A program made the translations under genes and the position numbers. Source: Abelmoschus esculentus (Eukaryota > Streptophyta > Magnoliopsida > Malvales > Malvaceae). Taken from it: 64,000 nt of DNA. Under the pieces are notes generated by a model. The model was not told the origin of the DNA. It ran no database searches and worked only from the letters and a program-made list of their open reading frames with translations. The DNA lies in NCBI GenBank assembly GCA_035048815.1, contig JAUCBN010000024.1, positions 5,640,001 through 5,704,000 on the forward strand, written 5' to 3'. Positions 22,262 through 35,200 of the stretch are shown here, one piece after another; the first letter of the stretch is position 1, and each line of letters starts with the position of its first letter.

Positions 22262-22458
22262 CAGTAGCGGATCCAGAAATTTATTTAAGGGTGAACACAT
22301 ATGAAATTTCGAAATCTCAGGGTAGGCACAAAGCTTAAATATTATAAAAATTTAAGGACTAATTCATAAAAATTAAAAAAATAAGGATAAAAATGTGAAC
22401 TTTAAAAAGTTCAGAATGGACACAGGCCCACCCTATTTTAAATGTGGATCCGCCGCTG
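22262..22458. mobile_element. 197-bp hAT-like MITE
   Basis: The ends CAGTAGCGGATCCA and TGGATCCGCCGCTG are inverted repeats (12 of 14). The flanks AGAGTGAA (22254-22261) and AAAGTGAA (22459-22466) are an 8-bp duplication with one mismatch. Eight-base duplications and CAG...CTG ends are typical of hAT transposons. There is no coding capacity. Confidence 0.75.
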
Positions 22459-23682
22459 AAAGTGAATAGATATTTCTTTTATAAAGCCTATTTCTACTCT
22501 TACCTAAGAGGAAAGAGAGATATTCTATGATAAGAGATATTTTTATTAGGTCTAGAAATCAGAACCTAAAGAAAAGAGATAAAAACAGATGAATAACTTT
22601 GACTAACCGCCCATCAATACTTGCTTAGATATTTTAAAACTATATAACGGTAAAGTGAATGTTTCCTTTATCAAATTTGTGGGGTTGAATGTTTTCCTTG
22701 GTAAATGAAGAGTATGAAAAATAATTTTTTATTCAGTGATATAGTTTCTGTAACCACTGTGACTAGAAGATTAGTGCATTAAAAAAATACTTTAATAATC
22801 TAATACCAAAACATAAGGAATATGTTACATGAGGCATATGACGCTGTAGAGATGTCGTCTGCAAGGCTTGCATATTGCTAGCTTTGCCATATATTTCCTT
22901 GGAGACAATGTCATATTCCCCATGTGATATATATTCGATCAAATTTTCTCAATTTGACCAGTACAGAGGGGATAAGAAACAAACATTTATCTTGGGAAGT
23001 TGTGCCCCTAGCCCTAGGCCATCGAATGCTTAGGTTGTAACAGTACGTTTTGATAATATTTGGTGTATTTAATTTAAAATATTAAAGATAACATATTTTG
23101 AAAATAACATAAATTTTACAATAATATGAAGTAATAGAAAAAGAATTTAATTGTCCGTTTAAGAGTATAATTCAATTACACATATATTGAATAAGTTAAA
23201 AATTCACTTCTAATAGCATTTACTTTTTGTTTATATATTCTAAATCTTGAAATCCTATGTGGGGTAGATGTTCTGTGAATACTGGAATAAGCCAATGGAG
23301 AATTGAAACCAGTGGTGGAGATCTAATGGAATAAAAAGATGGGAAAATATGGCTCTTATCCTAAGCAAAAATGCTTCTCTAGCGAGGTGTTTAATTCAAA
23401 TAATATGCCTACCTAGGGTTGACTAATAAAAGAATTTGTTCAAAATTTTAGTTGATACTGATCTCAGGCTTCAAACTTTGGAGGATCTGTATCCTTTTCT
23501 CATATAAAATCAAATAATGTATCAAGACTTCACACCTACGATTTTTAATTTTATCTAATTGTTTTATGTTAATGCTTCTAATAAAAAATCAATCTTAACA
23601 TTTATTTTTTAACTATAAAGTATAACCTCTAATATTAAAAATAAAATATTCAAAATATTATTTGATTCAAAAAATAATCATA
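22459..23682. other. AT-rich intergenic DNA, no gene seen
   Basis: No open frame with recognisable similarity and no clear repeat structure. Short remnants cannot be excluded. Confidence 0.6.
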
Positions 23683-23687
23683 GTATT

Positions 23688-23979
23688 TGTAAAAAATCAA
23701 CTTCCAATTTTATGAAAAAATAAAATAATGTAGAAAAAAGAAAAAAAGAAAATTTAAGCTTTTGTGAAAAGGAAGAATATTATTGAATGAATGAATTTGT
23801 TTACACAAACTAATGCCTTTTTATAGGCTTTAGAATAGGACTTTGAATAGGATTAGAAGTCCTAATTACTTTAAACTTTTAATCCTATTAACTTAAAACT
23901 TTTAATTATACTAAAATTATATATAAGTAATAGATTCTAACTCAAATTCCTACTAGTCCTATATATATATAATCTTACA
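23688..23979 (-). repeat. 3' LTR of copia A (292 bp)
   Basis: Begins TGTAAAAAATCAACTTCC and ends AATCTTACA (plus strand). The adjacent minus-strand sequence AACTTGAGGTGGAA is the polypurine tract. It lacks about 25 bp found in the other LTR near 27615-27640. Confidence 0.9.
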
Positions 23980-23986
23980 TTCCACC

Positions 23987-25735
23987 TCAAGTTGGAGAAT
24001 ATATATTGTGTATTCCCAACTTGAATAGAAATTTGTCGAAAGAAGCTTTTGGTAATGATTTTGTAAACACATCTGCCACTTGTTCTTCTGTATGAACATA
24101 GGATAAAGAAGTTGTCCTATTAGTAATCTTTTCTGAGATAAAATGTCTATCAATCTCCACATGTTTCGTCCTATCATGATGAACTGGATTTCGAGCAATT
24201 TGTATGGCAGACTGATTATCACATAAAATCTTAAACTTTTTCTCTTGGTTCACATCTAGCTCTTTCAGTAGCTTTAATAACCAAATTCTTTCGCACATTC
24301 CCAATGCTAAAGCCCTATATTCTGCTTCAGCACTGCTTCTAGATACAACTGTTTGTTTCTTACTTCTCCAAGTCACTAGATTTCCCCAAACAAAGGAACA
24401 ATAACCATTAGTTGATCTTCTTTCTGTCAGTTCGCCTGCCCAACTTGAATCTGAAAAAATCTGAACATTTCTTTCTTGAATCTTTTTAAATAGCAATCCA
24501 TGCCTTGGTGTCCCTTTCAAGTATCTCAAAATTCTAATTGCAGCTTCCATATGATCTTTTCTTGGATCAGTCATGTGTTGACTGATAACATTAACTGGAA
24601 AGGCAATATCTGGCCTGGTTAATGACAAGTAAATCAACTTTCCCACTAACCTTTGAAATTTACCCTTATCAACTTTATGACTTGAGTCATCTTTACTAAA
24701 TTTTAATCCTGCTTCCATGGGAGTATCAACTGGTTTGCATCCTAGCATCCCTGTTTCATTAAGTAAATCAAGGACATACTTTCTTTGATTTATTACTAAA
24801 CTTTTGCTCGACCTAGCAACCTCCATGCCTAGAAAGTATCTGAGTTTTCCTAGGTCTTTTGTTTCAAACTCTGTATTTAATAACCTTTTCAAGTGATTTA
24901 TCTCTTCCTCATCATCACCTTTCAGAATTATGTCATCCACATACACTATTAAAATAACCTTTTTATTGTTAGAGATTATCTTAATGAAGAGTGTATGATC
25001 TACTAAGGATTGTTTGTATCCAGCTTTCAGAATCACCTTGGTGAATCTGTCAAATCAGGCTCTAGGCGACTGCTTCAAACCATAGATGGATTTATTAAGT
25101 CTACAAACTTTGTGATCACCTTTTATCGACTTCAAACCCGAAGGTACTCTCATATACATTTCTTCTTCTAATTTTCCATTAAGAAAAACATTCTTAATGT
25201 CAAGCTGATGCAACATCCAGTCCTTGTTTACTGCCAAACTTAAGAGAACTATAATTGTATTTAGCTTAGCTACATGAGCGAAAGTCTCATTATAATCAAT
25301 TCCATAGGTTTGAGTAAAACCTTTGGCTACCAACCTTGCTTTATACCTCTGTATACTACCATCAGAGTTGTATTTTATGGAGAACACCCACTTGCATCCA
25401 ACTAGTTTCTTGCCCTGTGGAAGATCTGTAATGGTCCAAGTACCATTCTTTTCAAGTGCTTCAATATCCTCTTCAACAGCTCTTCTCCATTTATAATCAT
25501 TTAAAGCCTCCTCAATAGTGTCAGGTATTTGTTCTTTATCTAAGCAAGCTATAAAAGCCTTGAAAGATGGCGTTAGATTACCATAAGCAACATACCTCTG
25601 AATGGGATACTTTGTACATTCTCTTACCCCTTTCCTTTTAGCAATTGACAAATCATCAACCTCAGGTAACGAGGAAGGAATCTCGATTAAAAAATTACCT
25701 TTATCATTCTTATTGGAAACTGAACTCAAGTCCAA
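23987..25735 (-). pseudogene. Copia A reverse transcriptase and RNase H
   Basis: The first part (25735-25055) holds the RT fingers and palm: ALEKNGTWTITDLPQGKKLVGCKWVF, YKARLVAKGFTQTYGIDYNETFAHVAK, LHQLDIKNVFLNGKLEEEMYMRVP and SIYGLKQSPRA. A TGA at 25055-25057 stops it, and the same frame goes on to 23987. The second part has the catalytic YVDDIILKG, the LGMEVARS region, and RNase H motifs (FSDSSWAG, VSRSSAEAEYRALALG, CDNQSAIQIARNPVHHDRTKHVEIDRHFI). All catalytic acids are kept, so the single nonsense codon is the main defect. Confidence 0.9.
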
Positions 25736-25753
25736 TTCTTGCCTAGTGTCAGA

Positions 25754-27055
25754 TTATAAAACAGTCTTTTGAATAGTTTTCTGTTTTCTAGTGTAAATTT
25801 TCAATTGTTGAGAGGGTTGAGGAGTTTGTAAGGGAGGTTTAGGGGAGAATTGAGGAGTTGTAACAATAAGTGAAGGATGAAAAGTTGTAGGTGTAAAAAT
25901 GAAAAAGTTATCAGGTTCAAATGATAAATGATTATTAATAAATAAATCTGAAGAATAAACCTGATTTTTGAGAGACTGGAAGACATCATTATTCTCCCCC
26001 TGATTTTCAGTCGAGTGGAAATAAGGTTCATGTTCAAAAAAGGTGAGATCCATTGAAGTAAAAAAAAATTTGATAAGGAGGATGATAACATTTGTAGCCC
26101 TTCTTAAGTGAAGAATACCTTACCAAGATACACTTCAAAGATCTAGGGTCTAGTTTTGACATAGAGGGAGAAGAATCTTTTACAAACACAGTGCAACCAA
26201 AAACTTTAAAAAGAAGAATAAATGAAAATGGTTTAAAATATGCGTAACTCTCCAAAAAAATAGCTCTAGGTATTCTAAATTGCAAAATCTTACTAGGAAT
26301 TCGATTAATGAGATAGGTCGCAGTTAACAAAGACTCGCCCCACAAATACTTAGGAGTGTTACTGGTGAACATCAAAGACCTAGTAACCAATAAAAAATAC
26401 CTATTTTTTCTTTCTGCAACCCAATTTTGTTATGGTGTATCCATACAAGTGCTTATTTGAACAATCCCTTTTTTTTTAAAAAAATCTCTCATTGACTTGG
26501 TAAAATATTCACTCTCATTATCAGATTTGAATATTTGAATTTTACATCCAAATTGGGTTTCAACCATATTGTAAAATTTCTCAAAAACATAGGTTACTTT
26601 AGATTTATCTTTTAACAAATATGTCCAAGTTATTCTACTGTGATCATCAATGAAAGTGAAAAACCACCTACTACCAGTTATATTCTTTACTCGAGAAGGA
26701 CCCTAAACATCACTATGAATTAATAAAAAAAGTTGGGAAGGTTTGTAAAAAGTTGGTAAATAAGTTGCTTTTGTCTGTTTAGCAAGAGGACATATATGGT
26801 ATTTAAAAGAACTTGGATTTTTGTTAACAAACAATTTAGGAAATAATTTAGTAAGATAATGGAAATTAGGATGTCCTAACCTAAAATGTCATAACATAAT
26901 ATTATCAACTTGTCCTAAAGAAGTAAAAGAGCAAGAAGTATTTGGTATGGTAGCTGGTTGACTACCGAGAATGACATAAAGACCATTTTATAAGCTAGCA
27001 CTGCCAAGCATTTTCCTCGAATTCATTGCCTATAAAAAACAACCAATTCAGTAAA
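25754..27055 (-). pseudogene. Copia A integrase and linker, broken
   Basis: Pieces read FTFIDDHSRITWTYLLKDKSKVTYVFEKF, then GCKIQIFKSDNESEYFTKSMRDFF (second catalytic Asp). A stop lies at about 26430, then comes a frame with AERKNR (catalytic Glu), TPKYLWGESLLTATYLINRIPSKIL and KVFGCTVFVKDS. The linker at 26053-25754 is Pro/Gln/Ser-rich. A pre-integrase zinc-binding region is recognisable around 26890-26750. At least two stops and one frame shift. Confidence 0.8.
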
Positions 27056-27430
27056 CTATAATGAACACTTCAAATTCTTGGAGAGTTTACTAACAAAGAT
27101 GAGATTGCAGGTAAGATTAGGCATAAACAGAACATCTTCAAGCAACAAGTTATCATTAATGAGGACCGAGCCACTTCCTTTGATAGGAGAGAAGGAGCCA
27201 TCGGCTGTTTTAATAGAACTTGTAGAAGATAAATCTAAAACATTAAGGAATAATTCTCTGTTACCAGTCATGTGATCAGATGCTCCAAAGTCGATGATCC
27301 ATGTTGATGTACCTTTAGAAGAAAAGAGTGCAGTAAGGGAACAAATATTTTGTATGTCTTTATCCTCCACGAGAGCTAAGTTTGTTTCACAGGTTACAGT
27401 CGAATCTAGAATTGCTTGAGAAGACTCCAA
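27056..27430 (-). pseudogene. Copia A aspartic protease with altered active site
   Basis: A 124-residue frame contains WIIDFGASDHMTG, which aligns with the copia protease signature. The usual Ser after the catalytic Asp is Phe here (DFG for DSG), so activity is doubtful. Further family motifs are IKTADGSFSPIKGSGSV and LLLEDVLFMPNLTCNLIFVSKL. It begins right after the primer site region, with no gag in front. Confidence 0.8.
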
Positions 27431-27514
27431 TCCAATCGTCTGTTTTGCTATGGGTAAATTCTCAGATGTTGTCGAAAGGAATCCCTTTACGAATTCAGAG
27501 TAGGATCGATATTA

Positions 27515-27525
27515 GACTGATACCA
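27515..27525 (-). promoter_or_regulatory. Primer-binding site of copia A
   Basis: The minus strand reads TGGTATCAGTC directly inside the 5' LTR, similar to the initiator-Met site. Confidence 0.7.
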
Positions 27526-27843
27526 TATAGGAAATCAACTTCCAAATTTATGGAAAAATAAAATAATGTAGAAAAAAAGAAAAAAAAGAAAATTTAAGCT
27601 TTTTGTGAAAAGGAATAAAAAACATAATTGATTTTCTGTTGTTGAATGAATGAATTTGTTTACAGCTAATGCCTTTTTATAAGTTTTAGAATAGGATTTT
27701 GAATAGGATTAGAAGTCCTAATTACTTTAGACTTTTAATCCTATTAACTTAAGACTTTTAATTATATTAAAATTATATATAAGTAATAGATCCTAAGTCA
27801 AATTCCTACTAGTCCTATATATATATATATATATAATCTTACA
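27526..27843 (-). repeat. 5' LTR of copia A (318 bp)
   Basis: Starts TATAGGAAATCAACTTCC (terminal TG decayed) and ends AATCTTACA next to GTATT. It contains a longer (AT)n run than its partner. Otherwise similarity to 23688-23979 is high. Confidence 0.88.
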
Positions 27844-27848
27844 GTATT

Positions 27849-30076
27849 ATGAGTTTTGCATTAGTTGGGAATCGAGAGACTCTTTCTAGACATTAAGAAT
27901 ACAAGGAGTTTAAATTAATATATTGTATTAAGTTTGAGGGCTTCCTTTTCGGTTTTAATCCAAGACTATATACTACTAATTCCTATTATATCATTAAATC
28001 ATAAAATTAGATTTTATTGCATGTTTACGATGTTTTTGACTTGGATGAACCTTAATTACCCTCAAATGGTAAATTATGAAATTAACGTTAATAAGGGCTA
28101 CGATTATTAATAATTCACCTAGTAAACTCCTCATAATGTGAAGGAATTATTGAAGACTTAATCACATAGGTTAAAAATTGGAATTGTGAAATCTCGAGCA
28201 ATAAATTTTAAAATCTGAGCTCGCATATTGGTACTAAGTGGTCCAACTTTGGTATGCCATTGTAGAATAGAGGAAGGTGTATGAAGTGCATATCGATATT
28301 GTTGATCACATATCAATTCCTCTTACTTAATTGATTTTCTAGTAGTATTTTTGTGTACTAGTATGTTAAAGGTTTATCGGAACCACTCTTTCATTGCTTA
28401 GAGTATACCTTCATATATCGATACAAAAAGATGGACATACTAGAACTCATGAGGATTTATATTGAGTTTACTTACCAATATTAGCTATCAATTTGTAAGG
28501 TGTGTGTATTGGTATGAGGTTAGGCTTAAACCTTTCTAATGGTAGATGAGTACCAATACTCGAGGAAGAATACCAATACACTAGAGATGTACCGATACCT
28601 ATATGGGAGTATCTCTTATCACTTGAAAATCTACCTAAGAAATTAGAGTTTGAGTTTAGGGTTCTTTAATTTGAGGTAATGGTCCTAATAGGAATTTGAA
28701 GGTATAAAATGAATAGTAAAACTGATGTTAAACCTCGTATATGAAATAATAGATTTTAAAGTTATAAATATTGGGTGAGTTTCTTGTATTAGTAACCTAT
28801 AGAGATCCTTGGTGAATAAAATAATGTTGTATGGTAAGTAAGGTTTTTGTTGTACGCTCAAGTGATGCTTATACAATTTAGTTATTTTGAGTAATAAGAT
28901 AATGTAGATATTAATGAAGTTAATAAATAACATTAATTATATATTTCTCGATAATTTAAAAATAATTCATTAGTGTAAAATATTGATGTGGTTGTTTAGC
29001 AACGATAAAGGATCCTTGAGATCATGTGTATGCCAGATAGGTATTGGTTTGATTACATGTTGATATGTTGTGGCATGTGGACACTTGATTGATTGGATTC
29101 AGATACCTAATGAAAGACTATTACAACACTATATTTAGAGATATCGAATGGATTTTTATCGATTTTATGTGATTCAAGTCTCATTCAAAGATACTCGAGG
29201 GAGAATATCGACTATGGGTATAGGTTCTGATGCTATATGATTTGACTTTAATCGGGGTGTATATTTCGATGCTATATGACTCGACCTCACCTAAAGTGTA
29301 GATGCTCGATGAAAGAGCATTACCCTCAATTCTTCGGTTTAGATAAAATCTGAGGGTAAGTTTTTCTTAATATAGGAGAATTATAATACCCTAAAAACGA
29401 GTCTAAATGGAATTAAGTTTCGATATTTGTAAGATTAATATCAAAAAGTCCAAACATTGTATTGACTCTATTTTTGAAATCAAATGTATTGTATTGGGTT
29501 CCAATTGAATCAAATTATTTATCTTAGACCTTATTAAATAAATTAAAAGTCAATTAATGACTAAATTGTGAAAAGAATAAAATTAATAATTAAAAATATA
29601 GAATTTAAAAGTTGAAGGACTAATAATGTAAAATATATCCTTTTCAGTGATCACTCCTTTACTTGTTATAAGAAAAATATATAAGAAAAGATAATAAATA
29701 ATTAAATATAAGAAATATATTCTTTACTAATCTCAAGCAAGCACCTCACTTGTATATATGAGGTTTCTTTAATTTTTATACATCAACAGATAGTCTTAGG
29801 CTTCATAATTACAAGTTTTCCTCGAATAATTTTTTAAATATATAAAAGATTAGAACTTAATTTTAAGTTAAAACTATTGAAATTTTTGGCTAAATTCATA
29901 TTTTTTTACAACAAATAATCAATTTTTAAACCAATAAAGTCCATGTACAAAACATCATCATTATAATTTTCAAATCTCATGTTTTATCATCATCATTATA
30001 ACATTGATTTGCATTTCACATTAAAATATGCATATAGTGATAGATATCAAAATCGTGCAGAATGCAATTGCAAAAT
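27849..30076. other. Degenerate repeat DNA, possibly an old chromovirus-type LTR
   Basis: No coding frame. Between 28260 and 28600 and again at 29140-29230, short phrases such as TATCGATAC, TACCGATACC and ACCAATAC recur. From 28980 to 29330 the text resembles the reversed 18440-18780 segment (TACTCGAGGGAGAATATCGA-type phrases). The order fits a plus-strand LTR relative of 17889-20033. Ends are not identifiable. Confidence 0.35.
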
Positions 30077-30277
30077 TGTTAAATTAAATTTACAATCTTT
30101 TTAGTTTATAATTAGTGGTAGTCTTATTCTTTAAGAGTTTAATTTATTGATTTTTTAAGATTTTATCTTGTATATATTATGGATTTTTTGTTATATTTTA
30201 GCCTATATAAAGATTTTATTTAAAATAAATAAATATACTTTTCTTTAATCTCTTGATTTAACATTGGTATCAGAACC
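30077..30277 (+). repeat. Short LTR (187 bp) followed by a primer-binding site
   Basis: 30077-30263 has the terminal inverted repeat TGTTAAAT...ATTTAACA and a CTATATAAAG motif near 30203. It is followed at once by TGGTATCAGAACC (30265-30277), an initiator-Met-type primer site. No second LTR copy or element body was found nearby. Confidence 0.6.
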
Positions 30278-32280
30278 ACATTAAAATATAGTAGTAACTG
30301 ATGTGATCCAAGTCAGCACCAAACTTCTTGGGGCCTTGCTCATATCAGAGAAGAAGTCACAATATTTAAACACTTATGACAAAGTCGATGATCTTAACAA
30401 TTCAAGTTCAAACATGCTTTTTCAAGCCTTGAATTTGAACTTGGAGCCTTGGTCATCTTTTGAACAAATGCAGCATGTTACTTTTGCATTTTAATACATG
30501 CATTCGAGTGCTAGCTTAGGAGGTTGTTGCATGTAGTTGCATGGGTATTTAGCTTGCATGAGTTTACATTATTTTGTATATTTAATTTCTGCATTTTTAT
30601 CATGAATAAATAAGGCTTATTGTTCATTTAAACATATTATTTCATTTATGTTTGTTTAGAACATTTAAGCATTTTAGTTCTTTTGATCTTGTTAGTTTAA
30701 TTAATGCATGTCAGTTTATGCATGTTAGTTTATTTAAAGTCTAAGAGCTTATTGATGTTTGTTAGTTCATTAAGTGAGTTAGTTCATTCAATTAAACTGG
30801 TTCATTTAAGTTAACTAGCTCATTAAGTTTCTTTCCAGCATTTGCTTTATTTAATAAAATTGTTATCTAATGGTTGCTCATATATTTTCAGCTAAGGTAT
30901 TCATTGGGGATTAAATGGCTGATCATTTTCTACAAAAATGATGAGACATTTACCACTAATCGAAGATACTTGAAGACACCATGATGGCTGATCAGTTTTA
31001 AGACCTTTAAGAGAGATTTACACCACTTAAAGGTTGTCAGTTTCAATAAGAAAGCAATACATTGAAGAGTTCCTAAATACACCACTTAAAGAGGCACTTA
31101 AATACCACTTAAGAGCTACTTAATCCTCCATAAAGCTTATCAGTTTATTTATCAGAGAATACATGCAATGAAAGCCTTCATTATCAGCATTTAAGGGAGA
31201 GTGAAGGCAGGAATTAACACAACACTTAAGGAGGGAGTTCAAGGAATATCAGTCAACTTGTTTGTCATTTTTGGAGTGGATACGAGCATATTTGTGTCTT
31301 GATATCTTCTTCAAACTTATTACCCTATTTTTAAGCTTTTCAATGCACTTTGAATCACCTCAAAACGATGTTATAAGCTTAAGATATGATTAAATTATTG
31401 AAGACAATGCATGCTGGAAATTCAATACGAGAATAGTTACAAGATGCTTCTTCCAAAAATTCAAGAGGATGAATGAAAAATTAATCAAACATCATCTCAA
31501 GGGTTTCTCCATGTGGATGATATGTATGTCTATATTCATTCTAAGAATATCCACATTCATCCTTCTAGATCAAACTTTTTTGCTGACAATTATAGATATG
31601 ATAACCTACAAATTAATAGGCCTTTAACTCTAGAATAATGAGTTTTTAATCTTTGTCTAGGTCAATCAATTTGTTGTTGTCTTACACCTATAAATAGGCA
31701 CTCATTCTATTGTAAAAAAACAACTTTTGAAATATATTATAACTTAAGATTGTTTCTCTTTTATAGTTATTTTTTGAACTTTAGGCTTGTAAGATTATTC
31801 TTGTGGCATTCATCTATATTCATTTTTTAATATTGTTGGTTCCTAGTTCTTATAACTAGAGGGTCACAATCCATTAACCTTTCACCCAAGTTACACTTTA
31901 AAAACTCTTACGAAACGGGTCTTCACTTTTTAGTATTGGTTCCTCCTTTGTTTACACCGCACCATCAATTACATTCCTCTTCATTTTCATCATCCATACT
32001 TCTATACTTTCCACACTTCATCCTAAACACAATAATCATCTTATCATCATTCCATTTCACCATACTATCTATCAGTTTCATATCATTTTATAAGTTTTAT
32101 TTCAAAATTCTTGTTTTTCATTTCAGTTACTTACTAAAATCACGATCGAACAATCACATATTCAAATTCGGATATTCAGTAACCGGATTCATATCAGTAA
32201 CATTCAAAGAATATGGAGAAAAATTAAAGAGTGTTGTAGACAATTTTGCAGTAATAAAACACACTCTTTGCAATAAATAA
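30278..32280. other. Unclassified, probably repeat-derived DNA
   Basis: No recognised coding sequence. Frames at 30303-30494 and 31936-32280 show no family motifs. A TATA-like CTATAAATAG at 31688-31697 is followed by sequence that looks like an LTR R/U5 region (31740-31960), but neither border nor partner is clear. Phrases such as CACTTAAAGAG recur at 31020-31110. Confidence 0.4.
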
Positions 32281-35200
32281 CAAGCGAAACTTTTGTTCAA
32301 CTAACGATTCCTCGTTTTAATGGTCATTATGACTGTTGGAACATGTTGACAAAAAATCTCTTCTTTCAAAAGAATATTAGCAGGTAGTCTTTGAAGGAAT
32401 CAAAAAACTTAAAACTTATGTGATATCAGATGTACAAAAATTAGAGTTCGAAGGGATAAAATTAAAAGATCTCAAATTAAAAAAAATTTAAACAATTGAT
32501 TGAACAATCTTAAAAATTATTCTTTGCAAAGATACTTCCAAGCAAATATGGGATTCCGTGAAGAAAAATTATAAAGGTTCAAATAGAATCAAAGGTGAAA
32601 AACTGGAGATGAAACATGGAGAGTTTTTTTTTTATTTTTTTCTTAAGAATCATGTCAATTGTCAACAAGATGCGAATTCATGGTGGTGGGAAGATGAAGG
32701 ATGTGGTTGTCTTGAGAAGATTTTTCGCTCAATGACACCAAGATTTAACTATGTGGTCTATTCCATTGAAGAATCAAAGGATCTAGATCTTTTATCACTA
32801 GACGAACTCCAAACTTCTTTACATGTTCATGAACGAAAATTAGTTCAACAAGATAAAAAAGTGAAAACATTGATGGTATCATCCAACACTCATCAAAAAG
32901 GAGGTCGAGGACGAGAAAGTAGGGAAGATAATAAAAAGAGAGGCCCAACGTATTAACAATCTCATGATGATCGTGGCTTGACATTTCGAGGGAGAGACGA
33001 AAATAAAGGTAGAGGACGTGGAGACAATAATTTATCAATTGATTATTCATCATCATTAGATAAGTCAAATATTGAATACTATCGTTTTCATAAGTATGGA
33101 CACTATTAGAATGAATGTAGAACCAACCTATTAAAAATAGACAAAAATCGAATTTTATAGAAACAAAAAAAGAGATACCTTTATTATGGTTTACAACAAA
33201 AAGAAAGACACAAATAAACAATTATGGTTTCTGGACACTAGGTGCAGCAATCAAATGTGTGGTGATAAAAAAATCTTTTTAAATTTGGATAAGTCTTATA
33301 GAAATAATGTGAAGTTCAACAATGATCTAATTTTTTTTTATGAGAAAAGACAAGATAAAAATTAGAATAATAAGGAAGTTTTTTAAAAATAATCTTCAAT
33401 GTTTTTTTTGTTCCACATTTAAATATCAATTTGTTAAGCATTGGTAAATTGCAAGAAAAGAGATATGAGATTACAATAAAAAATAATACTTGTCACATTC
33501 ACAATGAAAAATTAGGCTTGATTTCTCAAGTTAAAATGATCAAAAATAGAATATTTCCTCTTTATTTAGATATTGTCTCCCATACCTATTTTTTAACGAG
33601 GTTAAAAAATCATGCTTTGTTTGGCACTTTCGCTATGAAAATCTAAATTTTAATGAATTGAAAATGCTACAACGAAAAAAAATTATGATTGGCCTTCCAA
33701 TGTTCTATACTCCAATAGAGATGTAAAAGATGAGTTATAAGTAAAAAAAATTAAAATCCATTTTTTAAAGGAAAAACACAAAGAGCAAGAGAGTTATTGA
33801 AGATTGTTAACTTCGACCTTTACGGACCAATCAAACCTACTTATAATAGAGAGAAATAATATCTAATAACTTTTATTGATGATTTGAGTAAAAAAACATA
33901 GACTTATTTTCTACAAGAAAAATCTAAAGTCTTGATAGCCTTAAAGCTTTTAAAGCAATTATTGAAAAAGAAGCAAGGCGTCAAATCCACGTGTTACGCA
34001 TAGATCATTACAGAGAGTATAACTTGCACGGATTTGTAGATTTTGTAAAGCACATGAAATTAAGCGGCAACTGAAAGTAGCTTATATTTCTAGAAAAAAT
34101 AGTGCGTGTGAGAGAAAGAATCGTACAAATTTTGAATATGGTAAGAAGTCTTTTGATGATGAACAAAATGCCATTTTTTTTGGCCTGAAGTTGTTAATTG
34201 GAGTCTCCATATTTTGAATAGAAGTCCAACAATAGTCGTTGTTGTGTGTTTTAAGTGCTTCATAAATACGTGCAAGTGTACACGTGTCAAATTAGAGTAT
34301 AGATAGTTATCGTCTTCATAGGGATTGATACTCCTTCTAGAACCTAATTTTTTATACTAAAAATAAAGACACAAATTGGTTTATAGAATTGATATTTAAA
34401 TATATTAAATAATAAAATAAGCAAATAAAATAAATTGGAATAACTGATAAGAGATATAAGCATGCTCGCACCACTCAATTTTCCGGTAATTGAGCTTAAT
34501 TAGATTGCCTAGTAAGTTCATCAAATGCTTGCGCAATTGCAACTAAGGGAATTGCTCAGACAATTTGAGCAACTATCCTAAAGGTTCGACAAAACTTTCT
34601 TAAGTGATATCTTTTATCCCTAACTTGAGACTATGTTAATTGCACAACCTTTAATGATAAATCCCTGCGTTAATCAAATGTGTTCAACAACTATCTTGTG
34701 CTTCTATTAACCGTTAAAATCCTACACTTATCCCTAAGTCGGATTAGTTCTCATGTACATCGAACCATGCCTATTCGTTTCTTGAATCTAATTCTCCCGA
34801 ATCTAGATAAATGAATCGTTTATCAAGGTTCTTTCTCAATTCTCTTACAAACCAAATAAACATCAACAATAGGCAAATCTTAATTAAGAACACATCAAAT
34901 ACTTTGATAGAATTCAAACTAGATCAAACCTTAAAACAAAATAACTCAAGCCAACTTTAAATTAGTTCATGGCTAGGAAAATATCCAACAATAATATTCT
35001 CTCATCAACCAAATAACAAAGATAAATAAAGAAGAAATCGATAGCCCCTTCACTTCACTCTCTCCCGATCTCGCCTCCCTTAGTTGGACAACATCCTCCT
35101 CTTTTTATTGGCTTTACTTGATTGACTTAGGTGATAGGGTAAACTTGAATTAGAAATAATCATAAAAGAATATTTCTAATTCTTATTTGTTTTCTATCAC

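Larger units (their letters stand above)
23688..27843 (-). mobile_element. Ty1/copia retrotransposon A, complete ends, gag missing
   Basis: Two LTRs (23688-23979 and 27526-27843) flank a minus-strand copia pol. The target duplication GTATT is perfect at 23683-23687 and 27844-27848. Pol order is protease, integrase, RT, RNase H, as in copia. There is almost no room for gag: the protease domain begins about 90 bp after the primer site. RT and RNase H are nearly intact, broken by one nonsense codon. Confidence 0.9.

Noticed and set aside
30303..30494. 63-residue frame after the orphan primer site
   Set aside because: No gag or pol motif, isolated, and not supported by flanking frame.
31936..32280. 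114-residue hydrophobic Ser/Phe-rich frame
   Set aside because: Composition follows pyrimidine-rich DNA; no motif, and it runs into the copia gag region in another frame.
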